DNA from: Dipteris shenzhenensis
Taxonomy: Eukaryota; Polypodiophyta; Polypodiopsida; Gleicheniales
DNA: 64,000 bases
Reading direction: 5' to 3' (one strand)
Assembly (NCBI GenBank): GCA_047967505.1
Contig: CM106539.1
Part shown: piece after piece, positions 1 to 11,239 of the stretch
How positions within the stretch are numbered: position 1 is the stretch's first letter
Layout: every line of letters begins with the position of its first letter
Notes under the pieces: model-generated
What the model was told of the DNA's origin: nothing
Database searches by the model: none
The model's input: the letters and a program-made list of their open reading frames with translations, nothing else
Translations under genes and position numbers: made by a program

Positions 1-597
1 GCGATACGCCTTATCACACTCCTGGACCAGAAGAAGGCTTTTGGCTCCACATGCACTAGTGCAGTTAATGGAATCACCATGTGAGCCAAGAACATCAAAT
101 GTCTACCATGCTACCAGATTTGCCCCAAAAAACCACAAACACTCCTTTGGATTAGTGGGAGCAGGTGCCTGCATGATGATTGCCACTTTGTTGAGATCAA
201 CCACAATTCTTTCCGCACTAATGACGTGACCTAGCAAATGGCCACTACAAACCGCAAATGCACACTTCATTTGGTTCAAGCTAAAGGAAATATTTCGACA
301 GATCCAAAACATAGCCGTAGGTGCTCAAAATGATTTACTTTTTCTCCGACCACACTAAGATCATCCAAGAAAATCCTCATAAAGCCCGTCAAATACTATC
401 CGAAGATCTCTTGCATTGCTAGCTGAAAGGTGGATGGTGCATTCCGCAACCCAAACCACATCAGATACAGATTTACACCCCCCAGATGGTGATGAACGCT
501 ATCTTGGGTTGATCTTCTAGTGTCATTCGGATCTTATTGTACCCACTGTACCCATCTAAGAAATAATAGACTTCATGCCCCGCCACTTTGTTTAGCA
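1..597 (-). pseudogene. Gypsy-type reverse transcriptase relic
   Basis: On the minus strand, translated fragments in shifting frames give the Ty3/gypsy RT order: FLDGYSGYNKIRM, then an IWGV core, then FLDDLSVVG (the catalytic x-x-D-D box), then KCAFAVCSGHLLGHVIS, then a piece of the region leading to RNase H near position 1. Stops and frameshifts interrupt it, for example around 470-500. No LTR is visible on either side in the window, so the element is truncated at both ends. Family assignment is firm; the lineage within gypsy is not. Confidence 0.75.
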
Positions 598-919
598 TTG
601 CTGGGTGGCGGGGGCAAGGAGCAGCAATGCGGGGAGCAAGAGCAGCATGGCGGGGAGCTGCTAGGCGGGGAGGGAGAGCAGCATGGTATTATGTTGGCAT
701 ACGGCAATTTCACTCAAAAACTTCCACATGCATGATTGCAAACTCTTACCTATTCCCATGGAATCAAGCATAAAGATTTTAAAAATCCTCCATGGTACAT
801 AGAGAATCTATTGGGAAGTTTGATTCATTTGATTGCTGTTAGTAGGCCATATATTTTCTACTTAGTTGATATTCTATGCAATATATGTGAAATCCCAAAA
901 AACTTCATCCTCTGGGGCA
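598..919. other. Unassigned stretch with short G-rich repeats
   Basis: 601-690 is a run of imperfect short repeats of the type GGCGGGGAG/GAGCAGCATGG. The rest is AT-rich without recognisable coding sequence. Short ORFs here have no family resemblance. Confidence 0.4.
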
Positions 920-1096
920 GCTTCTGCTAGGAGGGCTACGTTTTTTAGAGAATGGAGAGGCTCCCCCTTCTTCTCTGAAACTACTACAGGGTTGAGATGG
1001 CACTTTCGGCCTCAACCTTGGTTGTTTTCTACCTCTTTTTAAGGAGTTGTTTTTTTTCTCATGCATTTGATGATGTATTTCCGCTTTGAGCTTGCT
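920..1096 (+). mobile_element. 3' terminal fragment of an N3 LINE
   Basis: Plus-strand sequence encodes the same ending as the minus-strand N3 copies (FFREWxxSPFFSE, GLRWHFxPQPWLFS, stop) followed by the shared 3' UTR block up to GCTTGCTCTAC. The tail motif is missing, and the sequence butts directly against N1 copy 1. Confidence 0.7.
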
Positions 1097-3175
1097 CTAC
1101 ACCAGGCACAGGGAGAGTTCCTACCACTACCCATACCCAGATCCACTTTGACCGTAAACTTCATCCAGTGTATGTGTATCACTTAGCCAAAGAGCTTACG
1201 GCCTTATTGGAGGCTGATCTAGACCTTGCCCACGCCTCAGCTACCCTTGTCACAGTGATACAGGATGCTGCCATCAAATCCTTTCCTACGACCCGGATCT
1301 TTAGGGGTACGAGATGGGAAGATGCCTCAAAACCCCTGGTTTGATGATGAATGCAGAGAAATGCGAGCCCACCTCACACGGGAGCGAGCCTTGGGTCAGT
1401 TGGTACCACATGAGGCACACAGGATCTTTCAGCGGTTGACATGCTGCAACAGACGAGCCTTCCTCACACATAGTATGGATGAGATCATCAGATCATTTCG
1501 CAGAGGAGACCCAACCACTGGGTGGGGATTCCTCGTAGAGGGAAAGCCACCCATCCCCATCACCTATCCGGGCATGTGGCACTTATGCATGCTCCTTATA
1601 TGATGTCCTGAGGCAAACACCGCCAGACATGTCCACTATGCCCAAGCCCACTACTTGTCATCTATTTACTAGGCAGAATGTGCGGGCTGCACTTCGCCGG
1701 CTCCACAACCGGAAAGCACAAGATCACGAAGGCCTTTGGATAGAGCACTTCGCACATGGGCAAGAGGTCGATCCTTGCACATATGTTTAACCTTGCAGTT
1801 TGTCACGGCTTCCCACCAGCGTGGAGCACCACTACTATCGTACCGATATACAAAGTAGGAGACCCCATGGACACTAGGAACCATCGCACCCTCATGGTTG
1901 GCCACACACTGGCCAAGATCTATGGATCGGTACTAGAGAGAGAGATCAACAGTCATACAGAGGCACGGGGGCAACGAACACTAGGGCAGCTAGGATTAAG
2001 GAGGCAACACTCTACTCTAGACCACATTTGTACTTTGAGGGCTATCATTGAGGAGGCAAGGTCCAGACATCAGAGAGTCTACACATGCTTCATAGACTTT
2101 CGAAAGGCCTTCGACACTGTTCCATGATCCCGCATGATCAGGAGACTACAGGAGATGCAGATCCCAGAGATGCTGATTTGGGGTGTGATGAGCTTATATG
2201 AGTCAGTCAGAGGCAGGGTCCATGCCCCAGGCGGCCTATCGGATTGGGTCAAGAGTACCATTGGGGTGAAGCAGGGCTGCCCTCTCTCACCAACTCTTTT
2301 TGGACTCTACATTGATGAGATCACATCTTTCATAGATTGCCTAGGTGGCGAGGGCTCATTACTAGGGGATCTCCTCATACAGATATTGTTATATGCTGAT
2401 GATATAGTCCTTATATCCTCTTCAGTGGAGGGGCTGCAAAGAGATCTTTAGGCTTTAGAGGTGTTTTGCATAGAGAGAGATCTGACGGTCAAACAACCTT
2501 GGGAAAACTAAGGTTATGATCTTCAACACCTCACGAGGAGTGACTAACCGACTCACTTTCACCTATCGTGGTGAACCACTGGAGATAGTGCAGTCATACG
2601 CATATTTGGGAGCGGTCTTCACAGGACCCATCTTCACGATGAAATATGCACCCCAGGCACGACTCACACGAGGGCGTAGTGCTTTGGCTAGACTAGAGCT
2701 GCCAGTGTTTCTAGGCGCACTTCCAGGATCCACTAATGAAGGGCTGGCTTTTCAATACACTAGTGCGGCCGACTGTCATGTATGCAACACCTTTCTGGGG
2801 GTGCGATCTCGTGAGGACAGATTGGAGAAGCTTCGAGCAGCTACAGGTGACGATGGGATCCCGGATGCTCCGATGTAAGCCCTCAATTCCACATGAGATA
2901 GTACAGGCAAAGTGCGCCATGACATCTCTCCAGGTTGATGCCATCTTTCAGACAGTGACTTTCATCCATAGGGTGTGGGACTTATCCCATTGGAGACTTC
3001 CGAGGTTGGCCCTAGAGTCATTCAGACGACTCGCAGAGAGCGGGGCAGACACATGGTATGCATGCATATCTACATGGCTTGCCAGGCACGGTATCCAGAT
3101 GGATAGGCTTCCCCCCTTTCAATACAGCATGGATGCACCTCCTGAGAGTTAATCCCGTGAGATGAGATCAACCGT
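1097..3175 (+). pseudogene. Non-LTR retrotransposon N1, copy 1: reverse transcriptase remnant
   Basis: Frames in order show the segment between endonuclease and RT (1130-1600, with PWFDDECREM), RT fingers (1756-2127, ending FIDFRKAFDTVP), the palm with GVKQGCPLSPTLF and the catalytic YADD box near 2390-2410, then the thumb/C-terminal region (2516-3152, with YLGAVF and MLRCKPSIPHEIVQ). A TGA follows the FDTVP block at 2128, and there are several frameshifts, so it is dead. The endonuclease domain is missing (5' truncation), and the 3' end stops at the purine tract. Copies 2 and 3 in the window share its sequence. Clade was not determined. Confidence 0.85.
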
Positions 3176-4480
3176 ATTATGGAGAGGGATCGGAGGAGGA
3201 GGGAAGGGAAGGAGGGTGGAGAGGTAGGAAGGCTGACTTAGGGGCTAAGAGGGGAGGGAAGCAGCAGATGGGGGATTTTACGGGCCTGTACGGGCACTGT
3301 GCAGGTTGTACCACGAGAGGCAGGAAACGGGAGGAGGGCAAAGAGGCTAGAGAGGAGGGAAAAAGGAAGAAGCCGGGGGGGGGGGGGGGGGAGGGGGGCA
3401 TGGAGGTAGAAATGAAGTGAGGGGGATAGCTGCCTAAGTAGCAAGGGGAGGAGCAACGCTATAACAATGCTGTGGTTAAAGCTACTTTGTGTTTGAAAAA
3501 GAAGCAATGCTGTTATTTTATTTTATTTCCGAGAATCGGGCCGAGTAAAGGGAGAGAGAGGAAGGAGTAGGTAGCCACGAGGGGAGCAGGTGGAGAGGTA
3601 GAGGGAGGGGGTGGATGTAGAGCTATAGGGAGGGAGGGGTGATGTAGGTAGGAGGCGAGTAGAAGGAGAGGGGCGTATGTAGGGGGCGGGTACCAGGAGA
3701 GGGGAGAGGGGGTGACGTAGACGTAGGGAGGGCTGCGCTAAGTGAAGAGTAGGAGGGGGGGTTGCGTTGCGTTGAGGGAGGAGGGGGTTGCGTTGAGGGA
3801 GAGGGGGTGACGTAGACGTAGGGAGGGCTGCGCTAAGTGAAGAGTAGGAGGGGGGGTTGCGTTGCGTTGAGGGAGGAGGGGGTTGCGCTGAGGGAGGAGG
3901 GGGTTGCGTTGAGGGAGGAGGAGTGGCGCTGAGGGAGAGGGAGGGGCACTGAGGGGGTGTGCGTAGAGGGGGGAGGAGTGGCACTGAGGGAGAGGGGGTG
4001 TGTGTAGAGGGGAGGGCGAGGCTGCTGTGATGAGGGAGGAGGGAGAGGGGGTTGCTGGAGAGGGAGTTGTGACGATGGAGGGGGAGAGCTGGCCGCCAAG
4101 AGAGCTTGTGAGGGAGAGGGGCTGGCGAGGAAAGGGCGCAGCCAAGGGGGAGGCAATGGAAGGAAGGACGCAGGAGGGAGTGATGCTTGTACGCAGCCAA
4201 GGGGGGGGCGTCAACAGTAGGAGCAACAAGAAGGAAGCAAGAGGTGAAAGTGACGAGGAGTAGAAGGTGCCACCAAGGGGGAAAAGGTGGCGAGGAAGGT
4301 GGCAGCAAGGGAAAGGTGGCAAGGAAGGTGGCCAAGGTAGCGCTAGGCGTAGCGCCAAGGTAGCGGAGGTGGCGGGAAAGGTGGAAAAGGGGAGGGGGAG
4401 TAGATGACGGAGGTAGGAGATAGTAGAGAAGGAGGGGTAGCTGCAATAAATGGAGAGAGATCCACAAAGGGAATTTGCCA
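3176..4480. repeat. Purine-rich tract with minisatellite and a 95-bp tandem duplication
   Basis: About 1.3 kb in which the plus strand is overwhelmingly G and A. It contains a long uninterrupted G run near 3376-3393, repeats of TTGCG(T/C)TGAGGGAGGAGGGGG around 3770-3920, and a near-perfect tandem duplication with a 95-bp period (3706-3800 and 3801-3895). Long Pro/Ser/Leu-rich reading frames on the minus strand are a by-product of this composition. Confidence 0.8.
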
Positions 4481-4509
4481 CCGCTAAAGGTAGGGACAGT
4501 AGGAAGCAA

Positions 4510-4665
4510 GGAGAGGAAGTGCTAAATTGAGAGCTAATTTTAGCAAAGAGATGCTAAATTTAGAAGGGGATGCTAAATATAGCAAGGAGGTGCTAATCTT
4601 AGGAGAAGACATGCCAAACTTGGTTGGAGCGCTAGGGGTAGGGCCAAATATAGCAAGGTGACATG
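4510..4665. repeat. Degenerate short tandem repeat, GATGCTAAAT-like
   Basis: Imperfect units of the form (A/G)GATGCTAAAT(T/A)TAG recur through this stretch (for example 4548-4600), between the purine tract and the N3 LINE fragment. No coding potential. Confidence 0.5.
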
Positions 4666-4787
4666 GGGTAGAAAGGAAGAATTTTGGAAAGGAAAGGTTT
4701 TTGTAACAGAGAGGTGGGGGGTTGGACATAGGAATTCAATCCACAATGGTGCCCCCTCCCATGACATGAAGGAGCAAATAAAAGGTC

Positions 4788-5732
4788 GGCAGCTGCAAAA
4801 GGAAGGTGTGGTATCACATCCAAAGAACAAGACTCAACCTGATGATGTCGAATCGAAATGGTCCAAGAGGAGTCAAGTCTCTCATAGAATACCTGAGGCC
4901 CTGTAAGAGAAAGCCAAGCCATTGAGCTACATGTCATAAAGAATGGGGAGTGAGCAAAGTGATTGAAAATCCTGGCTACCCCCATCCAAATCATCCTCGC
5001 CTGTCTGCAATCCCATAAGTAATGTTGAATAGTCTTCAAAGCAGAGAGGCAACGAGGGCAAGTAGGGTCGGCTCCGAACCTGGATCTCCAAAGGTTCACT
5101 GCAATCCCACCATGGATAGAAAGCCAAAAGAAAAGAGTGATCTTTCTATTCGTGTGGGATTTCCAGAGTCTCTTCTAGAAGCACCTCTGCAAATCCGCAG
5201 TGATATCAAATGTCTCCCAATGAGGAACTTTGGAAGGTCTCCAACCTCTACTACTGAGCTGGAATCTCCTGGCATTACTAACCGTGTAACGAAAGAAGCG
5301 GATGCTGTTCTCTCGATGCCCTACGTCAATCCACTCCCACTCTCCAGGGTCCCACTGCAAATACCTAATGGAAACTCCCCCGTAGAGCCAAAGCCTCCAA
5401 GATCCGGTGAAGAGAAGCCGGGGGTCTGGGTTGAGGAACCACTCCGAGTTTGATTCCTGCACCAAAAGACCTACAACCCTGATAGGCTGAAAAGCAGACG
5501 CAAGTAAGATGTCCTCTGTGGACCTGAGCAATCTGCCACCATCATGTACACTAAAAACCAAAGCATCCTCATGTGCATCTCGAAAGGCCAAAACCTGAAG
5601 AGGAACACCACCTCTCGTAAAAGTACCTACCCAAGTGGAGCAAGTGAGTGGCATATCATCTGTGTCTACCCAATCCGCTGGAAGGGCTGCCTCAATCTGC
5701 AAGATCCTCCATGCACTCCGTCTAAGATGAAC
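4788..5732 (-). mobile_element. N3 LINE fragment with zinc-binding RT C-terminus
   Basis: Minus-strand frames encode the C-terminal part of a plant LINE ORF2. A long connector includes [20 protein letters not shown]. It is followed by the zf-RVT type module ([20 protein letters not shown], then H and C in IQHYLWDC). Frameshifts are present. It ends abruptly at 5732 against the LTR of element C, where the 55.3-57.5 kb copy continues, so it is 5'-truncated. The 3' UTR and tail seen in other copies are also missing here. Confidence 0.8.
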
Positions 5733-6464
5733 ACACATTTTTGACTAACTTTGGTTTCATATTCCAACACCCCCCCATGAAGGCAAGGTGAGAGACTACT
5801 GGAATGGAACCAAGAACAGAACATGACAATGACAGTCATCAAACTGTGCACCCCATGTAACTCAGAGGCTAAAGTCTGTGCGTGTTCAGAGGTTGGATCC
5901 AAGCACTCTCATGGCTTGAGACTCAACATGCTCAGAGGCTCACGTTATAGCATGGCTACATGACCAGCTCATAGGTCTAGGACTACACCACCATCCTGGA
6001 ACTCGGCCAGGCCTGATAACGAGACATGTCAAAGCCAATACATATGGCTCCCACAGTACATCCCCCCTTGGCTTCATAACAGGACATGTTAGGAAGCCCC
6101 ACATAAAAATATGAAAACCAATACATCTTTTTAGGAGGACTATACAAGGCAGAGGACCTTTAGACTCAATGAAAACCAAACACTCAATACATATCATTTG
6201 AGGGGGGCTACCCAGGACAGAGGACCCCAAAATACATCAAGTTGTAGGAATAATAGATCAAAAACAAAAGTCCCGATCATCAAGTACATAGACCTCTGAA
6301 TAGAGAGAGAGATCTCTGATGTCGGCAGTAAGAGCATGAGTCGTGTCGAAGCATTATCTTTTTTAAGGAAAGGGAGGCTCTACCTTAGATGAGAGGGGAG
6401 CTTCCATTTGCGGGCTTCTCTCATCCTCTAGATAGAGCAAGAAGAAGGGGAAGGTAGGAAGGGA

Positions 6465-6477
6465 GGCTCTGATACCA
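6465..6477 (-). other. Primer-binding site of element C
   Basis: Minus strand reads TGGTATCAGAGCC two bases inside the 5' LTR, complementary to the 3' end of plant initiator tRNA-Met. Confidence 0.85.
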
Positions 6478-6479
6478 CA

Positions 6480-6820
6480 TGAAGGAACATGGTAGAGAGA
6501 GAGAGAGAGAGGGTAGGCTAGGGAGAGAGGAAGTGATACTCAAAAGGAGACATAATGAAATGGAAATGAAATGACAAGCAATGAACAAAAATGAGAGTAC
6601 TCACATGTAGACCAAAGAGCTTATAGCTTGATACTTGATTGATTTGACACTAGACAAGTATAGCTCTTATGTAAGAGCACACACACACATATGAACACCT
6701 ATGCATATGGGATAACTCCCAATATGACACGTGGCATCCAGAGGACACACTAGGCTAGAACTCACACTAGAACACACTAGAACACATATTTTTGACTCAC
6801 TTTGGCTTCATAGTCCAACA
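6480..6820 (-). repeat. 5' LTR of element C
   Basis: On the minus strand it begins TGTTGGACTATGAAGCC and ends GTTCCTTCA after a (GA/CT)n microsatellite near 6497-6514. TG...CA ends are intact. It shares long blocks with the LTRs of A, B and D (for example ATGCCACGTGTCATATTGGG). Confidence 0.85.
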
Positions 6821-6837
6821 GTACTTAATGTGGGTAC

Positions 6838-7160
6838 TGTTGGAATATGAAGTTAAAGTAAGTAAAAAATGAGTGTTCTAGGTGTCTAGGGGTGTTTTAT
6901 AGTCTAGTGAGTCCAAGACATGCCACGTGTCATATTGGGAGTTATCCCATATACACTATGGCTTTCTAGAGTCTAGTGTCACACTATATAGTGTTATACT
7001 TGTCTTGAGTCTTTTCATATTAGTCAACATCAAGCTCTTTGGTATCATGTGAGTACTTGTCCATTGCTTTCATTTTCTTTCCATTTCATTTCCATTATGC
7101 TTGTTATCTTTCCTTTCCATTCCTAGTGTTAGCTTGCTTCTCTCCCTACCACTGTTCCTA
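6838..7160 (+). repeat. 5' LTR of element A
   Basis: Starts TGTTGGAATATGAAG; the right end is approximate because the sequence after CCACT differs from the 3' LTR. No tRNA-Met PBS follows, so the PBS was lost. Confidence 0.75.
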
Positions 7161-7817
7161 GCCCTGCTCTCTCTTTCCCTTTCCCTTCCAAGAGATTGAG
7201 GTGAGGGAGGCCAATGAAGCTACTCTACCTCCTCCTCCTTAGAAGGCTGTCCTCTTCTCTCCTTCCTTGAGCTCTCTTCTCCACGCCATGATCTGCCACC
7301 TCTCCTCTCCTTCCTTCAGCTACATCTTTTTGTGACCTGCGGATGATGTGACGCTTCTATCCGGATCTAGAAGCAGAATCACGGCTTTGTGTCTTGGAGC
7401 AAAGTTGTAGAGGACCTTGAGTACTACAAATTTTGTTTTTACATCATTGCAATCCGAGGTTTTTGTGAAAAGTTACAGCCCTTGCAAGAAGTGACGAAAT
7501 TTGTTCCTGCGCACGAATTTTGTTTTGGATCTCAAGGATTTGACAGCCCAAGCATGATGCAACCAGCTCAACGTGGAGCTGTCCATCCTCTTCATCGTTA
7601 ACCTCTGCTCTAGCCCACCATTTGCTCCTTTTGCCCGACATTCTATTGGAGATGTTGCCTGCAAGTTGGTGCCCATATTCTGCCCGTCATTCTCTTGGAG
7701 CTGCTGTCCTTCTACTTCTATCTGTCATGAAGAAGTTCCAGACTTGCTCCAGCTCATGAAGAACTTATCAAGGTGATCTTTCCATAGTTACACTTGCATT
7801 TCTACTCTTTTCCAGCT

Positions 7818-8590
7818 ATGGAGTCTTCCAAATCAAATACCATTTCGTTTGAGAAGTTTAATTGTAAGAATTTCCCTACGTGGCAAACAAAGATGCGTCT
7901 TGTACTTACGAAAGATGGAGTGTGGAATGTTGTGCGTGGCAAGGAGAAAAAGCCACAATCAGATGAAAAGAATATTACACACTGGGAGAATCTGAATAAC
8001 AAAGCTATTTCTCTCATTGGTTTGGGGTTTGGGGTGATGACGTTATTCATAATTTTGATTTTGACTCCACTGCTCACGACTTATGGGCTAAGTTTGAAGA
8101 ATTGTTCAGCAACAAAATCATCAATTCAAAGGTATTCCTCAAACATGAATTCTTCAAGCTGCAAATGAAGCATGAAGACTCTCTTCTTGCTCACTTGAAT
8201 CATATGGAATCCCTTGTCACTCAGCTTGCTAGTCTGAAGGCTCCTATAGGGGAAGATGATCAAGTTGATGTGCTCCTCTCGAGCATTGAGGAAAATTCTA
8301 AGTATCGGGAGATCATACTAGCATTGCGTGTGACACAAATGGGTTATCATGATATGGTTGCTATGCTTATTGATCATGACAGACGGTATGCAAACACTCC
8401 AGACTCCACTGTACTGTACTCCAAGGGCAAAGGCAAAGGCAAATTCAAGCCTTTCAAATGCAATCATTGTGGGAAGCTTGCTCACACCGAGGATTGCTAC
8501 TTCCAGAAGCTTGCCAAGCAACAACACAAGGATCATGTCAACTTGGTTGGGGCTGCAACAACTGAAGATGAAGAAGAAGATGATGCTTGA
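7818..8590 (+). pseudogene. copia-type gag of element A, frameshifted
   Basis: Starts MESSKSNTISFEKFNCKNFP, the usual copia gag opening (target 'F.G.NF..W'). The frame breaks around 8040-8100 and resumes as FSNKIINSKVFLKHEFFKL. The C-terminal half has the gag helices (LLAHLNHMESLVTQLASL), a Lys/Gly linker and one CCHC zinc knuckle, CNHCGKLAHTEDC, then an acidic tail ending in EEEDDA. A repaired frame would be near 255 residues, normal for a copia gag. No protease follows, so Gag would have depended on enzymes from elsewhere. Confidence 0.85.
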
Positions 8591-8666
8591 ACCCCGACTC
8601 ATGCTCTTACTGCCGACGTCAGAGATCTCTCTGTTCAGAGGTCTATGTACCTGATGATCGGGACTT

Positions 8667-9168
8667 TTGTTTCTGATCTATTTTTATTATTCCTACAGCT
8701 TGATGTATTTGGGGTCCTCTGCCCTGGGTAGTCCCCCTAAAATGATATATATTGAGTGTTTGGTTTTCATTGAGTCTAAAGATCCTCTGCTTTGGATAGT
8801 CCTTCTAAAAAGATGTATTGGTTTTCCTATTTTGGTGTGTGGCTTCCTAACATATCTTGTTATGAAGCCAAGGGGGGATGTACTGTGGGAGCCATATGCA
8901 TTGGCTTTGATAGGTCTCGTTATCAGGGCTGGCCGAGTTTTAGGATGTTGGCATATTCCTAGACCTATGAGTTGGTCATGTAGCCATGCTATAACGTGAG
9001 CCTCTGAGCATGTTGAGTCTCAAGCCATGAGAGTGCTTGGATCAACCTCTGAACACGCTCAGACTTTAGCCTCTGAGTTACATGGGGTGCATAGTTTGAT
9101 GACTATCATTGTCATGTTCTGTTCTTACTTCCATTCCAGTAGTCCCTCACCTTGCCTTCATGGGGGGG
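8667..9168 (+). other. 3' non-coding block of element A with two polypurine tracts
   Basis: Block conserved with elements B and C. It holds one purine run (AAGCCAAGGGGGGATG, about 8865-8880) and, some 290 bp later, the run just before the 3' LTR (TGGGGGGG, 9161-9168). An open frame of 110 codons (8667-8999) overlaps it and is matched by an open frame in element C, but not in B. I do not recognise the product. Confidence 0.6.
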
Positions 9169-9496
9169 CGTTGGAATATGAAGCCAAAGTGAGTCAAAAA
9201 TGAGTGTTCTAGGTATCTAGGGGGTGCTTTATAGTTTAGTGAGTCCTAGACATGCCACGTGTCATATTGGGAGTTATCCCATATACACTATGGCTTTCTA
9301 GAGTATAGTGTCACACTATATAGTGTTATACTTGTCTCGAGTTTTTTCATATCAGTCAACATCAAGATCTTTGGTATCATGTGAGTACTTGTCCATTGCT
9401 TTCATTTTCTTTCCATTTCATTTCCATTATGCTCGTTATCTTTCCTTTCCATTCCTAGTGTTAGCTTGCTTCTCTCCCTACCACTATGATCTTTCA
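9169..9496 (+). repeat. 3' LTR of element A
   Basis: 328 bp ending ATGATCTTTCA; begins CGTTGG where the 5' LTR has TGTTGG. Confidence 0.88.
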
Positions 9497-9958
9497 GGTA
9501 CTAAGGAGATATATGGTGGGATGGATGAGGAGACAACACCCCATGCAGGAGACCACATTGATGCAGTAACTATTGATGTAGCCATAGTGGAGATAGACGG
9601 TACTGCATATGCTACAGGCGCTACCATTGTGAAAGTAGATGGTGAAGACATAGGGAATGTTGGGGTCAATAGGGATGTGGAGGCAGTTGGGAAGGAGAAG
9701 GAAGGGGTCGAAGTCATGTAGGATTAATAAGGAGGAGGAGGGAAGGGTAAAGATAATGGCAATGGTAGGGACATCGTAGCAAAAGGTGAACCCACGGGTG
9801 TCACGGATGTAGAAACTAGACTCGAAGGACCAGGGTTATGCATGGTAGACAAAATGGCAGCTTGACTAGTGGATGTCAAGTCTGGCGCGCTGAATTGGAT
9901 ACTACTCCCATTGAAGTGGGAGCAGTGGCTGCTGATGAAGACATTGTTGCAACAAGAG

Positions 9959-10300
9959 CTAAGGGCTGTCTTGACCTTGATGCGCGTCTGAGGAGCCCTC
10001 GTCCTTAGTACTTTCTTCTTTCACCCGTTCCCCGCTTTGTACTTCTTCTCCTCCGGAATCGGGATCTAACCACCACCGATCTTGTTGGTCCAAATCGATG
10101 AGAGTCTCTATGAAGTTACTTGCTCTCGCTACAGCTCCAATAGGTTCACTTTGTGCTCTTCTTGAGGACTTTGCAAACTTCTGTCTCATGTAATGCTTTT
10201 TGTATCCAGTTTGGTCGGCTAGAAGTCTTCTCTCCACTCTCCTGAAGTACCTCCTAGTTCTCTCACTTGCTCCTTCAAGGGTATCAAAACTACTCGGCAT
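9959..10300 (-). CDS. Conserved ORF of the XY element, function unknown
   Basis: About 113 residues. The N-terminal part is basic ([20 protein letters not shown], then YKKHYMRQKFAKSSRRAQSE), the middle reads [15 protein letters not shown], and the C-terminus is acidic. Recognisable copies occur at about 44.15-44.4 kb (opposite strand, with stops) and at 53.56-53.64 kb (first 20 residues only). I do not recognise the family. The position upstream of the gag-like region suggests an N-terminal extension of Gag or a separate nucleic-acid-binding protein; both are inference. Confidence 0.4.
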   Translation of the reverse strand: MPSSFDTLEGASERTRRYFRRVERRLLADQTGYKKHYMRQKFAKSSRRAQSEPIGAVARASNFIETLIDLDQQDRWWLDPDSGGEEVQSGERVKEESTKDEGSSDAHQGQDSP

Positions 10301-10576
10301 AAGAACTCTCTTCTCTAGGACCCTAAAACTCCACTTCCCTCTTGCTACTCAACACCAGCAGTGTCCCACCTTGATCGCCATAAATTGTCTAAGGGGAGGG
10401 GTTCCTATCCTTCTGGAGGTGTTACCGGAGGCCAAAGGCCAATGGCGTGAGAAGTGTGAGTGTTTCAATGCTCTAATGCAGTGGATCGCGTAGAGTGCAC
10501 CGTGCAGTGGTGTGCGAGTGTCGTAGGTTGTACTGCAGTGAACGATGACGTACGAGTGCACTATGCTAAATGACAA

Positions 10577-11239
10577 TCACATGAGAACTCCACAACATAA
10601 GCAAAAGAAGAAACCTCATCATACACTAGTGAACAATCCCCATATCAGAAAGAGACAAGAAAAATGAGAAAGTGACCAAGATGGCAAAGTACATATCACT
10701 GGACCAACATCTACAGGTCACAAGTCGCAAGTCACAAGAACACACAGGTCTATCCCCATAGTAGACAGAGGGGTATACACAAGTCCCTCCACACTCTCTC
10801 CTTAGTGAGCTCGTAGCTCCAGCCTCTATCTCTCCGCACACTCTCCTTTCTCCCGTTCCAATGCCGAACACCAAATGCTCAATGCTGAATCTCCCCTCCC
10901 CTCTCCCCCTTCGCCTTCATCCTCATCCCCACCTTGGAGGGTCCCTTCTTCGCTAAGAATCTCCCCCTTTCTTCCCATTGATCATCCTCCTATCTCCTTA
11001 GCTGTTGAGGATAGCCGTTGCACCGCTGGCTCTCTTGATGGCTACAGGGACTTCCTGACTCCCTGACTCGCCAGCCTCTTCTAGTCAGGATGGTGTAAAT
11101 TCTCCATGTGCAGGTGAGCTAGATCACCTCACCACTCAACCACAAACCACTGTGTAACTGTAAATACTCCTGACTGCTCCATGCGCTAAGCTCACTCTCC
11201 ATGTGCGCAGCTCTCGATGAGATCGCCTTGGGCATGGTA
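10577..11239 (-). other. GC-rich non-coding part of XY copy 1
   Basis: Contains blocks also found at 43.56-43.75 kb (GAGCTACGAGCTC, TTCAGCATTG). Position between tandem repeats and ORF suggests a promoter or LTR-like region. No convincing ORF. Confidence 0.4.

Larger units (their letters stand above)
5733..6820 (-). mobile_element. LTR element C (short, no coding region), minus orientation
   Basis: Reading leftwards: a 341-bp 5' LTR (6820-6480), PBS, a short leader, about 500 bp of 3' non-coding sequence shared with elements A and B, a C7 run (G7 on the minus strand) as polypurine tract at 5770-5776, and only the first 37 bp of the 3' LTR (5769-5733) before the N3 LINE. No gag or pol remains between leader and 3' region, so it is a deletion derivative. 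It belongs to the same family as A, B and D. Confidence 0.8.
6838..9496 (+). mobile_element. LTR element A, copia-type gag-only retrotransposon
   Basis: Complete insertion of 2659 bp with a perfect 5-bp target duplication, GGTAC (6833-6837 and 9497-9501). 5' LTR 6838 to about 7160; 3' LTR 9169-9496 (328 bp, first base changed so it starts CG rather than TG). The internal region holds a leader, a broken gag and a 3' non-coding block with two polypurine tracts; protease, integrase and RT are absent. The leader is shared with element B. It lies 17 bp from element C in head-to-head orientation. Confidence 0.88.

Noticed and set aside
3523-4509. Long Ser/Pro/Leu-rich open frames on the minus strand
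   Set aside because: They are translations of a purine-rich minisatellite; several frames are open at once and follow the repeat period.
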